Source of the DNA: Gymnothorax reevesii
Taxonomy: Eukaryota > Chordata > Actinopteri > Anguilliformes > Muraenidae
Length of the DNA: 64,000 nt
Direction of reading: 5' to 3'
Assembly (NCBI GenBank): GCA_029721435.1
Contig: CM056592.1
Span: 32,065,611 to 32,129,610, forward strand
The translations under genes and the position numbers were made by a program. The notes under the pieces were generated by a model. That model made no database searches. It worked only from the letters and a program-made list of their open reading frames with translations, and was not told the origin of the DNA. This document shows, one piece after another, positions 45,501 to 57,546 of the stretch. Within the stretch, counting starts at the first letter, position 1. Every line of letters starts with the position of its first letter.

Positions 45501-48500
45501 ATAGACCGTTGTCGATGTGTCCTGTGTATCAGCACTCACATAACTGAGTTAAGGAATTATCTGAACAACTGAGGTTTTTATTTGACTAATTACTGTTTAA
45601 ATTAAACCTAATTTTAGAAAAGTCTCAACTGGACTGATTTCAAATGCTTTGCATTCATGTTCCAGGTTCAGCTTGACATTTATACCAGAAGTATTCTTCT
45701 GCGCACAGTTCACTGTATTATTTCCAGAACCTTCAAAACTACCTTAAGATGCATGTTCGACAATCTTCTGCAAATTAAAACTTTTGTTTTGTTTAAAACC
45801 GCAAATTAGACTTTTGTTTATATTGCAAACAATAGTTGTATGGTTTTAATTCATATGTCTGTCAGTTTCTAGCATTATTGAAACAGTTTAAAGCAAACTA
45901 TATCAGGATGCTGTAGCACAGTGTTTAAAGGGGACCTATTATACTGATCCTTCTTTGAACACATTTAGTTAATGTTACAATGTTGGTTGTCCATACTCAA
46001 CCTCTTAAAAGTTTCTAAACATAAGATACAGGGGTTTTGCCGTAATCCAAGAGTGTGATTTCGTGAATGTGATTTCCTCTCTGAACAGCTCCTCCCGAGA
46101 TCTTTGCAAGATCTGGGGACAACCTGACATCAGGTTGTGCCGTCCAATTAATACAGACCTAGCCAGAGCCAACCATGGTGCTGGGCCTGCCCACACTGGA
46201 AACTATTCTAGCAGGCACTAACAGCGGCAGATGCTTTAATAGCGTCTACACGTTTGGAAATACAAAAGAAGAACCGCAGATCACTTGAGGTGCAGTTTTG
46301 TCAGTATCTCTCACAAAGCTACTTGTCCGTTTACTTTTGGACGTGAAGAGAGGCACCTATTTCTCTCCCAAAAGATGATGCCTCCAGAAATCAGTGGATA
46401 GCTTTTTTGTTTGCTGGCAGTGAACAGCCAAGGCCAAAGGGAACGTTAGCTGATTGTGCTCAGCATTTCACTAAAGACAGCTTTGTCAATGAATGATAAT
46501 TCGACACAGGATAAGTGTTTCAGCTGCTTCTCAAACCTGAAGCAGTTGCATCGATCAAGCGCTCGGAGCAACACGCTGTAAGTAACGATATAAGAGCAAA
46601 TAATATAAGTGAAGCTAACGAGTTACGGGAGGCTAGCAGGACCGCTAACAATAGTTAGCACTAACAACTGGCTTCAAATGCAGGCTTTGTAAAATAACTG
46701 AAGATAAAGCCTGTATCGGTTGCGACTGTCCGCGACTCACAAGCAATGTTTCTATCTGCTTGTCAATCAAACTATCTGAAGACCCCAAAAATATTCATGT
46801 GAATAAAGCTGGTGAAAATACATTTCAATCTAACGGCATTAAAGCGAATAAAAAGTAGTGGGTAATGACGCCACATGCTGTTATGCGATCAAATTGGTGT
46901 ATCGAGTACATTTCTGACATTTTAAGCTATTTCCATTCATTTTCCTTCCTTCAAGTGAACAAAAGTAGTTTGTTAGCCAACTAATTTAGCTGGATAGCCA
47001 AAATAGATTACGTTCACCAACAAATGACGATAATTGCACAAGTTGTAGTAGTGCTTAAATGCCAGCTATTAGCAGCTTAGCCGACCATTATCAGAAGGAA
47101 ACGACAGCATCAAAACACCATCAAGATGCAGTAGCAGATTTATTCAACGAATAATCAGCTTTTATCACGTAAGCCTTTTACCGATCAAGAGAAAATCCGA
47201 TGAGATGGACCTTACAAACTATGAGTCGATAGTCTTGAAAGGTGAAATCAAATCTAATTTCATGGTCTCCGTGAGGCATTTTTAATTCGATATTACTTAA
47301 TTCGTTCAAGAAAGTGTGGATGGAAACATGGCTACAGATGCGGAAGCAGTTGCTTCACAGCATAAGCCAACCCAATTGATGGCCTGTTGATTGTGGCTGT
47401 AGCACAGCGGCTACTGTAGCCAAGTTACTGTTGCCAATGTTTGTGTCCTAAATATGCTAGAGTAATATCAGGGGAAATTCAACTGAAGGTGTGTGTGAAC
47501 ATAAACCTCATTTGAAGCGAACATTTTATACTTGTTTGTGATTTAGATGCTTAGTACAACTGCCCCCCCGGTAACGGAATGTAACATGTATTGCAGGGTA
47601 ACGTTTGTCTCTAGTTGTTATGACCGCTCGGTTATCAGTTACTGCATGTTAGTTCGCGTACTGTGCAAATTAAAATGCACCTGGTAACTTGCAGGCAGTA
47701 ATCATGATCACTATGCTTGTGTTACTTCGGTAAGCATCAATGTGGCAGTTCCATCATAATGTTGCCTGATTGTAGCCTCTACACTTGAAGCTAACCGAAG
47801 AGGTGCTGTATCTGTCTGCAGTTGGGCTGCAAAGGCTGCAGTTAGACCAGATGTAGGTTTTGCAGAGCTTGGGGCGCGTTTTTGGGTGCTTGGGAAATGA
47901 TCGCTTTACTTATGCATGACTGGGGTCAGCCTGATATTTCTCCAATACCTAGGCAAGCTCTCTAATGCTACTGGAGAAAGCAATAAGGAACCGCACAGGC
48001 TATAATGTGTCCAGTATAACAAATGATTTCTCTGCATTGCCGTCGATTGAATATTAAATCGGCGATTGAATATTGAATTCTTTCCTGTTAAAATTATTGA
48101 TTCACTAGCTCCACAGAAGCGACGGTTCATGCAAACGGAACTTACGGTCCGTTTAAACCTGTATTATGCTCAGAACATAACCGGAGCTCTATCTAGCTCT
48201 CACACACTATCCACAAAGGCCGTTCAGCCTAGAGCTTTCGCCGCTCTGTCATATACCAGCGCAGAAGCTGTTTGTTACTCTACACTAACGACACACCACA
48301 GGTCCTAATACACACCGAAGCAGTCCTTAAGTTGTTAGTCCACTTTTAGCTGCTCCTCACTGTCCATGTTTCCCTCTAAACTCAGACCCACCAGATTTCT
48401 ACGGTCTCCAGTCTACACCTGGGTATGTCGACCCGTTCTACAAATGTGTCTGTATGGAGTGGATTCTACCTTTCCCTGCATCCTAGCTATAGAGTAGAAA

Positions 48501-51240
48501 AACCTCTGTACTCACCACTGTTGCTGTTGCAAACTAGCTGATAGCAAATTCGAGCTTGAGTTGCCAGACTTTCGCACTGCGTCCTCCACTTTCGCTGCTG
48601 CGTTTATTAGAACAAGTTCATTTCAATAGATCTATATTCGAGTATAGCGTAAAATTTTGGAATTTCTCCGCCAATTCCTTATCAGATGGCAGAGGCGTCT
48701 CACGTTTCACTCTGGGGAGCCTGACCCGGAAAACTGTGTTCTGCAGCCTCACCCCACCCAACTCCGCCCTCCACAGAGCTGGCCAGTCAGAAGAAAGTGG
48801 GCACACGGGGAGTGGGGGTCATAGCGGAAGAGCCACCCCAATGAGGCGTTTCAGGCAGAGACTACAATAGACTACAAATTGGGTTTTTGAGGATGGCAGT
48901 ATGAGCTAAATAAGGACACTGTTTTGGAGTTTGAATGATCAGGAGTACTCTAGGGGAGTCCAAGATCAAAATATAACCTTGGAAATAAGGCAAAAAGTGT
49001 GCTTCTCTGGGGATCAAGAGGTGCTGAGTTTGAGTCCTTACCATGTTTTTTGTGGTGTGTTCTTGGGGAAAAACACCAACTCCACCCAGGTGTGTGATTG
49101 GGTGACCATCAAATAGTCAGGGAAACCTGACTAAGAGCTGGGGGATCCCATCCAGGGGAAGATGTAGCACTCTTAGTCGTTTCATGCTACAGAAACAAGG
49201 TTAAGCACCGGGCCTGATGAGCCACTAGGCTTGGAACAGACTAACACTCTCTCTAAGGGTAAACTATGGCACGACTACGTAGCTTCAGCACATAATTTTT
49301 CTGTAGTTTAATGTTTTTCACAAGATGGAGTGGTATTCATCATAAAAAAACCTGAACGGCCTGCAATGGGTTCGGTTCAGTCAAGTAGTATAATTGAGAG
49401 CAGGCAGGGCTTTCGGAAATGAAGTGACACACCGTATGTTCGATAGCAATGTTAATTTCAAAATCAGACAGGCATTTTTCTACTTTATGACGGTTGTTTT
49501 GTAAAAATAATATCACAGACTACTGACCAAATAAACATTGCGAGACAAACAGATGACTACAGGTTTTTTTATCAAATATTTAGGCTGTAACAGAAGTGTG
49601 TGGTGATGCAAGTATGACCATCAGCTTAGAATTTATGTGGATGCATTGTGCCCGATACGAACAAATTTGGCTCTGGGGAAAACCTGAATCCTGGCTGTAC
49701 CACACTTGCACAACACGGCCTGTGTAAGAGCTATAATCTGCTGGCAGTGATAACTAGCGAGCTCTGCCCTGTGATCGGTCTGCTGTGAATCAGCCTTAGA
49801 CTGAAGAAATATAAGTCCATCCATTCAAGATGTAGCCTGCATATCTCTGGAGTGTGTGAGGAAAGCCTTAGAAAACCAACACGAACGGGATAACATGCAG
49901 ACTCAACAAAGAACGGCCCCAGGTCGGATTCAAACCCACAACCTCCTTGCAGTAAGACAGGGAGACATGCTTAAAGTATCATTTGTGACAGGCGCAGTAT
50001 TTCAGAGAGTCTTTCAGATCTAATTTGGTTGATGAGGATGGGGTCACAGCCAACCTGCTGGGGGTTTACAATCCACGCAGATTAATGCTACTGCTCTCCT
50101 GTATGAAGGATTTCAGTGGACATTCACTCAGAAGGAAAAGCGACTAAAAATAGTTTTAAAAGATGCGTATGGCAGTTGAGCACGATGAACTACATCTTGT
50201 GTATTCTGTAATCATTTTGAGTAATATTTAATGTTGAAATTTGTGTCACGGTGGTGAATTATGCGTATCGCCGTACAGACGGTGGAAGAGTTAGTTACTC
50301 CGCTTGTGTGTCCCTTGAGACGGAGGTTCCCTGCAGAGAGAATGTCCGTGTTCAGCTCAGTTTTTCTCGTCTGCACGCACGTGTTGTGTGGCCTCGCATG
50401 ACCTGTTTGTAATGCTGTCTCTTTTTTTGCCATGACTGACAGGTGGGCCTTCCTGAGACTGTGGCCAAACGCTGTGTCCACCAGGTGGCGATAGCACTGG
50501 ACTACCTGCACTGTAAGAAGCTGGTCCACCGTGACATCAAGCCGGAGAACATACTCATCTTCGATAAGGAGTGCCGGAAGGTGAAGCTGTCGGACTTTGG
50601 CATGACGCGCCGGGCCGGCTCCCCTGTGAAGCGCGTTAGCGGCACTATCCCCTACACGGCGCCGGAGCTGTGCGACTCCTCCAAACATGAGGGCTTCTGC
50701 GTCGACTACAGCACGGACGTCTGGGCTTTTGGCGTGCTCCTCTTCTGCATGCTGACGGGCAACTTCCCCTGGGAGAAGGCCCTGCCCTCGGACACCTTCT
50801 ACGAGGAGTTTGTGCGGTGGCAGCGGCGCCGGACGGGAAACGTGGCGTCCCAGTGGCGCCGTTTCACGGATGAGGCCCTTCGCATGTTCCGCAAGCTGCT
50901 GTCAATCGAGCAGGAGCGTCGCTGCGCCGTCAAGGAGGTGTTCGGCTACTTCAACCACTGCTGGATGCTGGACAACGAGAACGGGAACGGTCACGCGGCG
51001 GAGTTCAGCTCCTCGTCCTCCGAAGAGGACCTGCTGGTGGACCGCATGAAGCAACAGACGCTGTCGCCCGTCTGTGGGGCGGGGAAAGGGGGAGGGGTCA
51101 CGGAGCCGGCCGCTCACCACTTCACCTCTGTGTCCACCAACAGCTCGGTCTCGTCCACCAACAGCTACGAGCGAGTGCCGCGCGACACTGCGCCCAGCGG
51201 CCGCATCCTGGTGGCCACGCCCATCGAGATCTGTGTGTAG
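42367..51240 (+). CDS. sbk1: SH3-binding domain serine/threonine kinase 1 (SBK1)
   Basis: Coding exons 42414-42585, 44246-44448 and 50443-51240 join in phase (1173 nt) to a 390-residue kinase. Visible motifs: glycine loop GKGTYG (43-48 region), catalytic Lys in MALK (64), a probable helix-C Glu (79), HRD (154-156) with Asn 161, DFG (176-178) and APE (198-200), so all catalytic residues are present. The short N-terminus, the [14 protein letters not shown] hinge segment, [12 protein letters not shown] and the terminal VATPIEICV are typical of SBK1 rather than other kinases. The protein is somewhat shorter than human SBK1 (about 424), mainly in the low-complexity tail. SBK kinases are cytoplasmic Ser/Thr kinases reported in brain; the substrates are not known to me. 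The ATG lies 47 nt into an exon, so a 5' non-coding exon is expected. Confidence 0.95.
42586..44245 (+). other. sbk1 intron 2
   Basis: GT-AG intron of 1660 bp, phase 1. It contains a strong stem-loop at about 43640-43722 and otherwise nothing recognised. The ORF at 42867-43106 has no domain. Confidence 0.85.
43640..43722. repeat. Stem-loop / small inverted repeat in intron 2
   Basis: aattgaagcactgattacta followed by aaaccccacaagtca, a (gtcaa)n loop, then tgacttggggttttagtaat and aggtgcttcaatt. The arms are about 34 bp with few mismatches. It could be a tiny MITE. Confidence 0.7.
44246..44448 (+). CDS. sbk1: sbk1 second coding exon
   Basis: The acceptor catttgcag ends at 44245 and the donor cag|gtacgg is at 44448/44449 (phase 0). 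It encodes [20 protein letters not shown] through [20 protein letters not shown] (residues 59-125), including the ATP-anchoring Lys 64 and the hinge. Confidence 0.95.
45925..46600 (+). mobile_element. THAP-domain DNA transposon remnant (Kolobok-like, tentative)
   Basis: Starts near ttaaaggggacctattat at 45926. At 46362-46488 the + strand reads [20 protein letters not shown] and then [14 protein letters not shown], matching the middle and the C..H-F end of a THAP zinc-binding domain. Two stops follow, then [17 protein letters not shown]. The ttaa at the edge would fit a TTAA-targeting Kolobok-type element. The right end is not found. Confidence 0.45.
49005..49250 (+). mobile_element. SINE-like repeat (V-SINE style)
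   Basis: A possible B-box-like segment (gagtttgagtcc, 49025-49036) is followed by a body with gggtgaccatcaaatagtc, gggatcccatccaggggaag and gtcgtttcatgctacagaaa, phrases typical of dispersed fish SINEs. It ends near aacagactaacac. Ends uncertain. Confidence 0.45.
49846..49978 (-). mobile_element. tRNA-derived SINE fragment, minus strand
   Basis: The reverse complement reads cttactgcaaggaggttgtg + ggtttgaatccgacctgggg, then a body equivalent to the SINE at 22338-22583 (shared: ctgcaaggagg-type lead, B box, cctggggcc...ttct...agt(t/c)tgca). The A-box end and the tail are missing or decayed. Confidence 0.65.
50443..51240 (+). CDS. sbk1: sbk1 last coding exon
   Basis: The acceptor tgactgacag ends at 50442 and the stop TAG is at 51238-51240. 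It encodes residues 126-390: kinase C-lobe with [43 protein letters not shown], then a Ser/Glu cluster ([10 protein letters not shown]), a Ser/Thr-rich tail and the end IEICV. It is very GC-rich relative to the flanks. Minus-strand and frame-shifted ORFs across it are shadows. Confidence 0.95.
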   Translation: MGLPETVAKRCVHQVAIALDYLHCKKLVHRDIKPENILIFDKECRKVKLSDFGMTRRAGSPVKRVSGTIPYTAPELCDSSKHEGFCVDYSTDVWAFGVLLFCMLTGNFPWEKALPSDTFYEEFVRWQRRRTGNVASQWRRFTDEALRMFRKLLSIEQERRCAVKEVFGYFNHCWMLDNENGNGHAAEFSSSSSEEDLLVDRMKQQTLSPVCGAGKGGGVTEPAAHHFTSVSTNSSVSSTNSYERVPRDTAPSGRILVATPIEICV

Positions 51241-51340
51241 AGTCCTCTCTGTTCGTGTTTGTCTCTCTCCCCTGTGTCATCCTCCTTGCTTACAGACACT
51301 TAGAATCGGTACAACTATCATCTGAATGATCAGAAATAAA
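51241..51340 (+). promoter_or_regulatory. sbk1: sbk1 3' UTR with candidate poly(A) signal
   Basis: AATAAA at 51335-51340, about 95 nt after the stop. A longer 3' UTR is possible, because the sequence to about 52450 is unique-looking and repeat-poor. Confidence 0.5.
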
Positions 51341-52934
51341 GTATAGTATCAGGAAATGTCTGGACCAATCAGCAATGGGAAAGCGGAATAAGAAGAGAAC
51401 TGGCAGTAGAAATGAGCCTCTCCAGTTACAGCTGCTATTCGGTGATGGGTTGTTCCAGAGACCTCTGTCTCCCCCAAGAGACGTTTGTGATGATGACGCT
51501 GACCCTCGGAGCCAAACCTCACGGCTGGCACTGTTAGGAAAAGAGTTTTTGAGAGCAGTCCGAGAGATGAGATGTGCGTATCTTTCAGTTCTCATTTTAG
51601 TGCACATATTCAAGCAGGCTAATCAAAAAAGAAAACCAACAATTCTCAAAGAAAACATGGACACCATGAAAATACATGTAGGAAGCGCGATGAGCTGTTG
51701 TTCTGGCTTTGTTGCAGCTTTGAAGTTGACCAAAACATATTTTCTGAAGCAATACATGCAACAAAGAAATTTTCCTGCAAAAAAGAAAGAATGACGATTG
51801 ATTTTTTTTTCCTTTGAATGCACACATAAGCTGCTTTCTTGGGTGGGAAATTGACTGGTTTCATCAGAGCCGAGAAATTCTGAAGGAGAAATGAGACCCG
51901 GCTTTTCGACTGTATTTTTGAAGCTGTTGGAAATACAGCACTTTAAAAATGAGGGGAAAGAAGATCGATCACCTTGTGGAATGTTTCTTGAAGAAAAATG
52001 ATGAAGTGAGCATTAGTTGTGACATTTACTGCAAATGCAATGCGAATTCTGGTACTGACTGTGTGTGTTTGTGTGTGCAACAGTGTGCATTGGTGTGTGC
52101 GCAACTGTGAGCGATCGTGTGTCTATGTACTTTGTCGAAACTTGATTTTCACTAGGGTAGACAAGTTTTTTTTTTGCCATGGGTTTAATTAACTATTTAT
52201 TAATTTGAATCCTGTATTCTCAGAAATATATTTTTTCTATTCATTTTGTAAACTAGCTTTAGACTTATTTGACTTATTTTAATACTTATTTTAATAGCTT
52301 TGTTTATGATCTTGTGCCAAGCACATTTGGCGTTGTGCAGCCATTCTGCAATGTGAGACTTGTGGATTTATTCCTTCTTGGCAAAGGAAGGTCTCATCGA
52401 AGTTTTTTAGATCTTAGTTGTATCATTTACACGAGTCAGCGTCGACTGGGGTAGCGTTTCCCCCTTTGAGTTCTAGCAGAAGGTGAGATAAGCAGTGCTG
52501 AAATTTGTTGTAATAATTATTTCGGAACACTGGGATGTTCGCCGTCTGTGTTTTCTCTTGGCCGCCAGCGCAGACGCTGCTCAAGGTTTCCGCTGTGATG
52601 TGACAGAGTGTGTTTATGCGCTTCACGTGCCTCTGGTGTTTGCTGCCTGCTTCGCGCCGACAGGCTGAGCGCAGACAGGTGGGAGTGTTGCGGAGTATTA
52701 GTGTCACCGTGATCAAATACCTCTGAGACTGCGCTAGGCTGCACATACATCCGGGCGCCAAGAATTCACACGGGTTTCAATTCACTGCCTTCATTGCAAC
52801 TGAAGTCACGCTTGTATGACGAGTAGGCCTATTTCCGCATGCCGTGAGCCCATCCATTATTTTCTGTTGAATGCATGTGCACTTTTGGCCCAAACGATGG
52901 TGAGAGTTGTCCACTGGTATTCGCATCATCGCTG
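51341..52934. other. Intergenic or extended 3' UTR, no feature recognised
   Basis: AT-rich with a loose gtgtgtgtttgtgtgtg stretch at 52058-52078. No supported gene. Confidence 0.4.
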
Positions 52935-53211
52935 CACTGCAAAAAGTGATTTTCAAGAAAGGGAAATTTACTTATTTTAAGACTTAGAACACTTATTTCT
53001 ATCACCATTTCCTTAGTAAAACAAAAAAAAAATTATTCTTGATTTGAGGTCATTTTGATTATCTTGCCAATGGGATAAGTACATTTTCAACTGTCAAGCA
53101 AATATTTATAAATAATTTTTTTTGTTTTATTAAGAAAATGGTGATAGAAATAATTGTTTTTAGTCTTAAAATAAGTAAATTTCCCTTTCTTGAAAATCAC
53201 TTTTTGCAGTG
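52935..53211. mobile_element. Palindromic MITE with cactgcaaaaagtg ends
   Basis: 277 bp. The left arm cactgcaaaaagtgattttc + aagaaagggaaatttactta is the inverse of the right arm ending taagtaaatttccctttctt + gaaaatcactttttgcagtg. An inner pair (tctatcaccattttc / gaaaatggtgataga) is also inverted. Non-coding; superfamily uncertain, no clear target duplication. Confidence 0.8.
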
Positions 53212-56200
53212 TGGCATGGTTGTTTCTTCCCTGTTTCGTTCTATTGCCGCAATTTCTAGCTATTTTATTTCTTTGAACCAATACAACTGCGTAACTTTTG
53301 AACACATCTCTCCATTTTAAAGTCATAACAAAACATTCACAAAGATGAGTGTCATGGCTTTGCCAGCAAAATATCTCCTCAAGAAATCAGACTTTTGCCG
53401 AGCAGTCGATGGCCCTTATCTGTCTTTATCCCAGTCACATGACTGCAGTGTCACGGCTTTCTCGTGCATCACCTGGGCTGGGCTTACAGTGTCCCACAGA
53501 ATCACTCTCCTGTTCTTTTTGGTGACACAAGCAGGTTTTGCGATTACGACATGACTGTCTCTCTTTTATTTTCAGGCTCAGTGGTGTAAAGCTGCCGTAC
53601 AAGTGTACGTTTAACCGTCCCATTATGTTCATTAATAAGCCACTTTTGGTTGAGGTCAGGTTGATCTCCGCAGTGAAAAACTACATGAGATGTTTGTAAA
53701 CTGAATTTTTAATTAATCTCTTCTCAGCTCATTTTTTCCCTTCTACTGACCAGTTTAATAGCCAGGTAAAAACACACAACTCCCCCTATTCTCCCCAATA
53801 CATCAAACATCGATTTTACATGATTATAGCAAAATGAATGTGACCAAATGCGAAATGAATGAGAAATTAATTTGAACATGCCCACAATCTCAGGCATCAC
53901 TACAAAAACCAGATCAAAATTATAGTTTTATGTAATAATTGATCCTGGGGTCAAAATGACCCAAACAACACCGATGCTTACAAAATGTAATATGAAATAT
54001 GAATATGAAAGATTTTTTCTGTGAAATTTGTGGTCTCTCTGTAAAGTCGGGGGGGGGTTTGGGGGATGACAGAAAAAAAGTATGTCAACCATGTTTTTAG
54101 AGACGTTGAACATTAAGTAAGGTCAAATTGACCCAGAACATAATAGGAGGGTTAAGTGCCATGTTTCAGAACCTGCTTGGTTTTGCTTATTGACTAAAAT
54201 TCTCTTCACGATCACTGAATTTTTCCAAATATTAATGAGTTGAACTTATGAATGGTTCATGCGATTGGGACCAAAATCACGAGGTTTGATGCCAAGTCTG
54301 AAATCAGTTACTCGACATGTGAGATCTTGTCTGGACACAGGTGATCATGTGAATGGGACCTTATCTGTCACTCAAGTATCAATAAGTATTAAATAATACC
54401 CTTGAAACTGAGTGGAGAATAATAATTGGCTCTAGATTAGTTAAGAAGAAATCACTGCTGACATTGGGGTGGCATAACGGCCTCAGAGCCGGATATTTTT
54501 GTCTTAGTGGTATAATTATGATAGAACAGGACCTAAACATTTAGCTCAAGTATGTCAAAATCTCATTCTTTCACTTGAAGGGGTAATGCAAGGTGATGAA
54601 CCTAAAATTACCAGTAAACAGCTTCACGCAATGATCGCTATGACTTATCTTCAGTGCCATAAGTTACTCCGGGCCAAGGCTACTGTCCTTTCATCTCAGA
54701 ATCATTATTATTATTATTATTGCTATTTTAATTGCATTTCCTGCATTTAAAATAGCAAATAATAATTGCAATAATCCAGTTTCCATTGCAGAAACATTTG
54801 GCTGCACATTTTATTTGCACTTGGTAACATACCGTACATTTGTTTGAATTATGTTGAAGAGACATATTTTTACACACTCTCCTGATTATGGTGCAGGGTT
54901 AAAAATTATATCTGCAGAAAACAGTGGTGTACACACTAATAGAGTATGGAAGTGCATTTTAAAATTGCATGGGAATAAAAAAAAAAACATATCCTCACAA
55001 AATTGAACTGTGTTTATTAAAGATATGCGCAGATTGTTGTGATGTGAAATTTTGCTGTAGCACAATTTCTTGCGTAATGTTTCGGAGTTAAAACTGTCGT
55101 CACGAACTCTCAAACAAACTAGGGCTACAAAAAAAAAAAAAAAAAGACGTAAGCATTAATTGTCAGTATTTTTATTAAACGTGTTGTATTTGTATGCTGT
55201 TGTTCTTGTGTTACTGTCTAACCAAAATTGAGGAAGTATCTGTAGAGATTAGCTGCTAACTTTTGTGGATACATTAGAGAGGGACTTCCTTTTGTACTAC
55301 TGCAATGAGAGTTTTTTTTTTTTTTTATTGGTTAATTTGTCTTAATGGGAACATTCTTCCAGAAAAGCCTAAAAGGATTGAAAGAATTTGAAGTAGTGGA
55401 TTAAAAAAAAAAAATCTCACTTCAAAGGCTGAATTATTCTGTTTGCCTCATTTCAGAAAATAGATTTTGTAATAGAACTTGTGTTTTCGTGTTTCCCGCC
55501 GTATTTGCATGGATTTTGGATATTATCCTGACAATACATTGTGGAAAAAACATGTATGGGTTGTAGTATCCCCGTCAAGTAACAGTGAGAAGGTTTTGGA
55601 CGGTGATTAAGGGGACCTTCTCCCTTATGTTCTCTGGACTGATTTTTTTTTTGTTTGTTTGTTTTAAAATCTTTTGTCTGTATTGTGTAATAGTGGAGTT
55701 TCCCCACTTTATGCTGGAACATGTTCAGTAATAAGCAGGATACTACACCCTTTCATTGTTTTTTTCACCTTTGACCTCAATGTGCTGCGTCACAAAGACC
55801 CTTCACAACAGCTGCTCAATTTATCTGCAGGAGTTTCACTGGTGGTGCTGGGCAAATGGACACTGACAAATTCTTCTGAGAAACAAACGGTTGGACGAAG
55901 AGAGCTCAGCGAAACTGTCAGGATGTAATGTGTAGCCAGTAATGTAGTTGAAAATTCTTGTCTATCTGTAAAGTGACATATTTTGATGCACCATGTTTTT
56001 AGTGGGGTTTTAGCCAGTAGGAACTCGAAGCTAGAACTCGTGTCCAATGCAGTCACTGCAATACAAATGTCTTCCTGTAAGTTCCCACTAATTTAATCAA
56101 AAATAAAACAGAATTGCGCAAAGTGAAACTGGGCTTGTTGCTTGAATTTGTTCCATTGTCAGTGTGAGAGGCCCTTGAGGGCCGTCAGTAGGATGGTCGA

Positions 56201-57546
56201 GACCAGCAGTGAAACATGCTGGCAGAACAGGCCCTGAGAGAGTTGCCAGGAATTACATCATATCTGAATACTGGAAGCCATCTGGTCGCAGTAACAAGTA
56301 CATGGCCACATTGCATAATCCGCAAGCCAGTTTCTTTCGACTTGAATTGCCTATTTGAACCAATTAGTAATTCAGGCTATTTTTCAGGTATGTGGCATTA
56401 CGAGCAGCAACTCGTTTGGCTTTGATTTTTTCTTGTTTAAAAGAAGAAGATATAGTGAATGAGTTGAGAGAGGAAATGGCGGCCATGGTGCTCATCACAA
56501 TCGTATCACCGTGGTGCAGAACAGAAGCAGGATCCTATACTGCTCCTGTCTGTCATTTTCAGTGGGGTTGCAGGGGAGCCTGTTGAAGCCAGCCGTTGTT
56601 AATCTTTGCTGTGTTGAATGCATAGCACAGAAATATTTGCAAAGCAAAGCATGCGGATTCTGGCTTGCAGTAAAGATTGGTCAATGCCCATGACTGGAAG
56701 AATGGAAAACAGGAAAAGCCCAATACAGATTGCATGAATGCATAACTGTATACATGCATATTGCATCTTACAGAAATGCGTCCTCAATGTGATTAAGTGC
56801 AATATGCATCTACGAGTGGAAATTATGAGCCTCAAATCAAAGTTTGAATTGTTTACACGACAGATTCTAACAGCTGCGGAAGCACTGAGACAGAGTTTAT
56901 TGCATCATACTCTGAAAACCAAACCCATGTGGGGCATCATGGGGGTGGGGGTGAATCTGAACATCTCCCTCCGATGAAACTGGATTGAGTCATAGTGCAT
57001 TCTTCACTGTTTAGTTTGGTGACTGAAAGTATAAAAATGCCGTTAAGGTAAATGTTGTAAAGTGTGATGACAGCATGTGGGCTCTATTTTTGTGCCTTTG
57101 CAAACAAAAATGCATGTGGCTGTAAAGTTTTGCGCTACTTTGTCCATAGCAAATGTCATATTTATTGCTTTTGCCCAGTTTGGTAGTTTTCTGCACTAGA
57201 ATAAAAGAGTTTGCATCCCAAAGGTTGGACAGGAACCAAAGGAGACTGTGGTAATGCAAGATAGGTAGTTGTTCTTAACCTTACAAACTTTTGAGTTCAC
57301 TGTGGCATTAGCATACTGGTTTCATAGGAGAGGGGCTAATCTGACTCTCTTAAATAGAACCAAAATGCCACCACACCCACAAACAATTAGTCTTAGTCTA
57401 TCTCTTTAGACAACAGTGCCACAGTTTCACAATCACCACCCATCAGAAAAATTAAGGGAAGGGAGTTAGAGATGTCCAGTTTAGATTTTTTTTATGAGCA
57501 CTTGCTTTTGCTTACTGTGGTTAGATTGTCAAATTGAGGCCCAATA
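53212..57546. other. Intergenic sequence without a recognised gene
   Basis: Possible small MITE at about 53930-54155 (ggtcaaaatgaccc on the left; ggtcaaattgaccc and ttaa near the right). A (tta)n tract lies at 54707-54720, plus several poly-A/T runs. Nothing else is supported. Confidence 0.4.

Larger units (their letters stand above)
44449..50442 (+). other. sbk1 intron 3
   Basis: GT-AG intron of 6 kb, phase 0. It holds a THAP-type transposon remnant and two SINE-like copies (separate entries). 44449-45920, 46600-48990 and 49250-49840 show no clear feature, although 45925-46600 and perhaps more belong to one decayed repeat. Confidence 0.85.

Noticed and set aside
50212..51120. Minus-strand ORFs and a +2 frame ORF over the kinase exon
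   Set aside because: Shadows of the sbk1 last exon; no domain and no independent signals.
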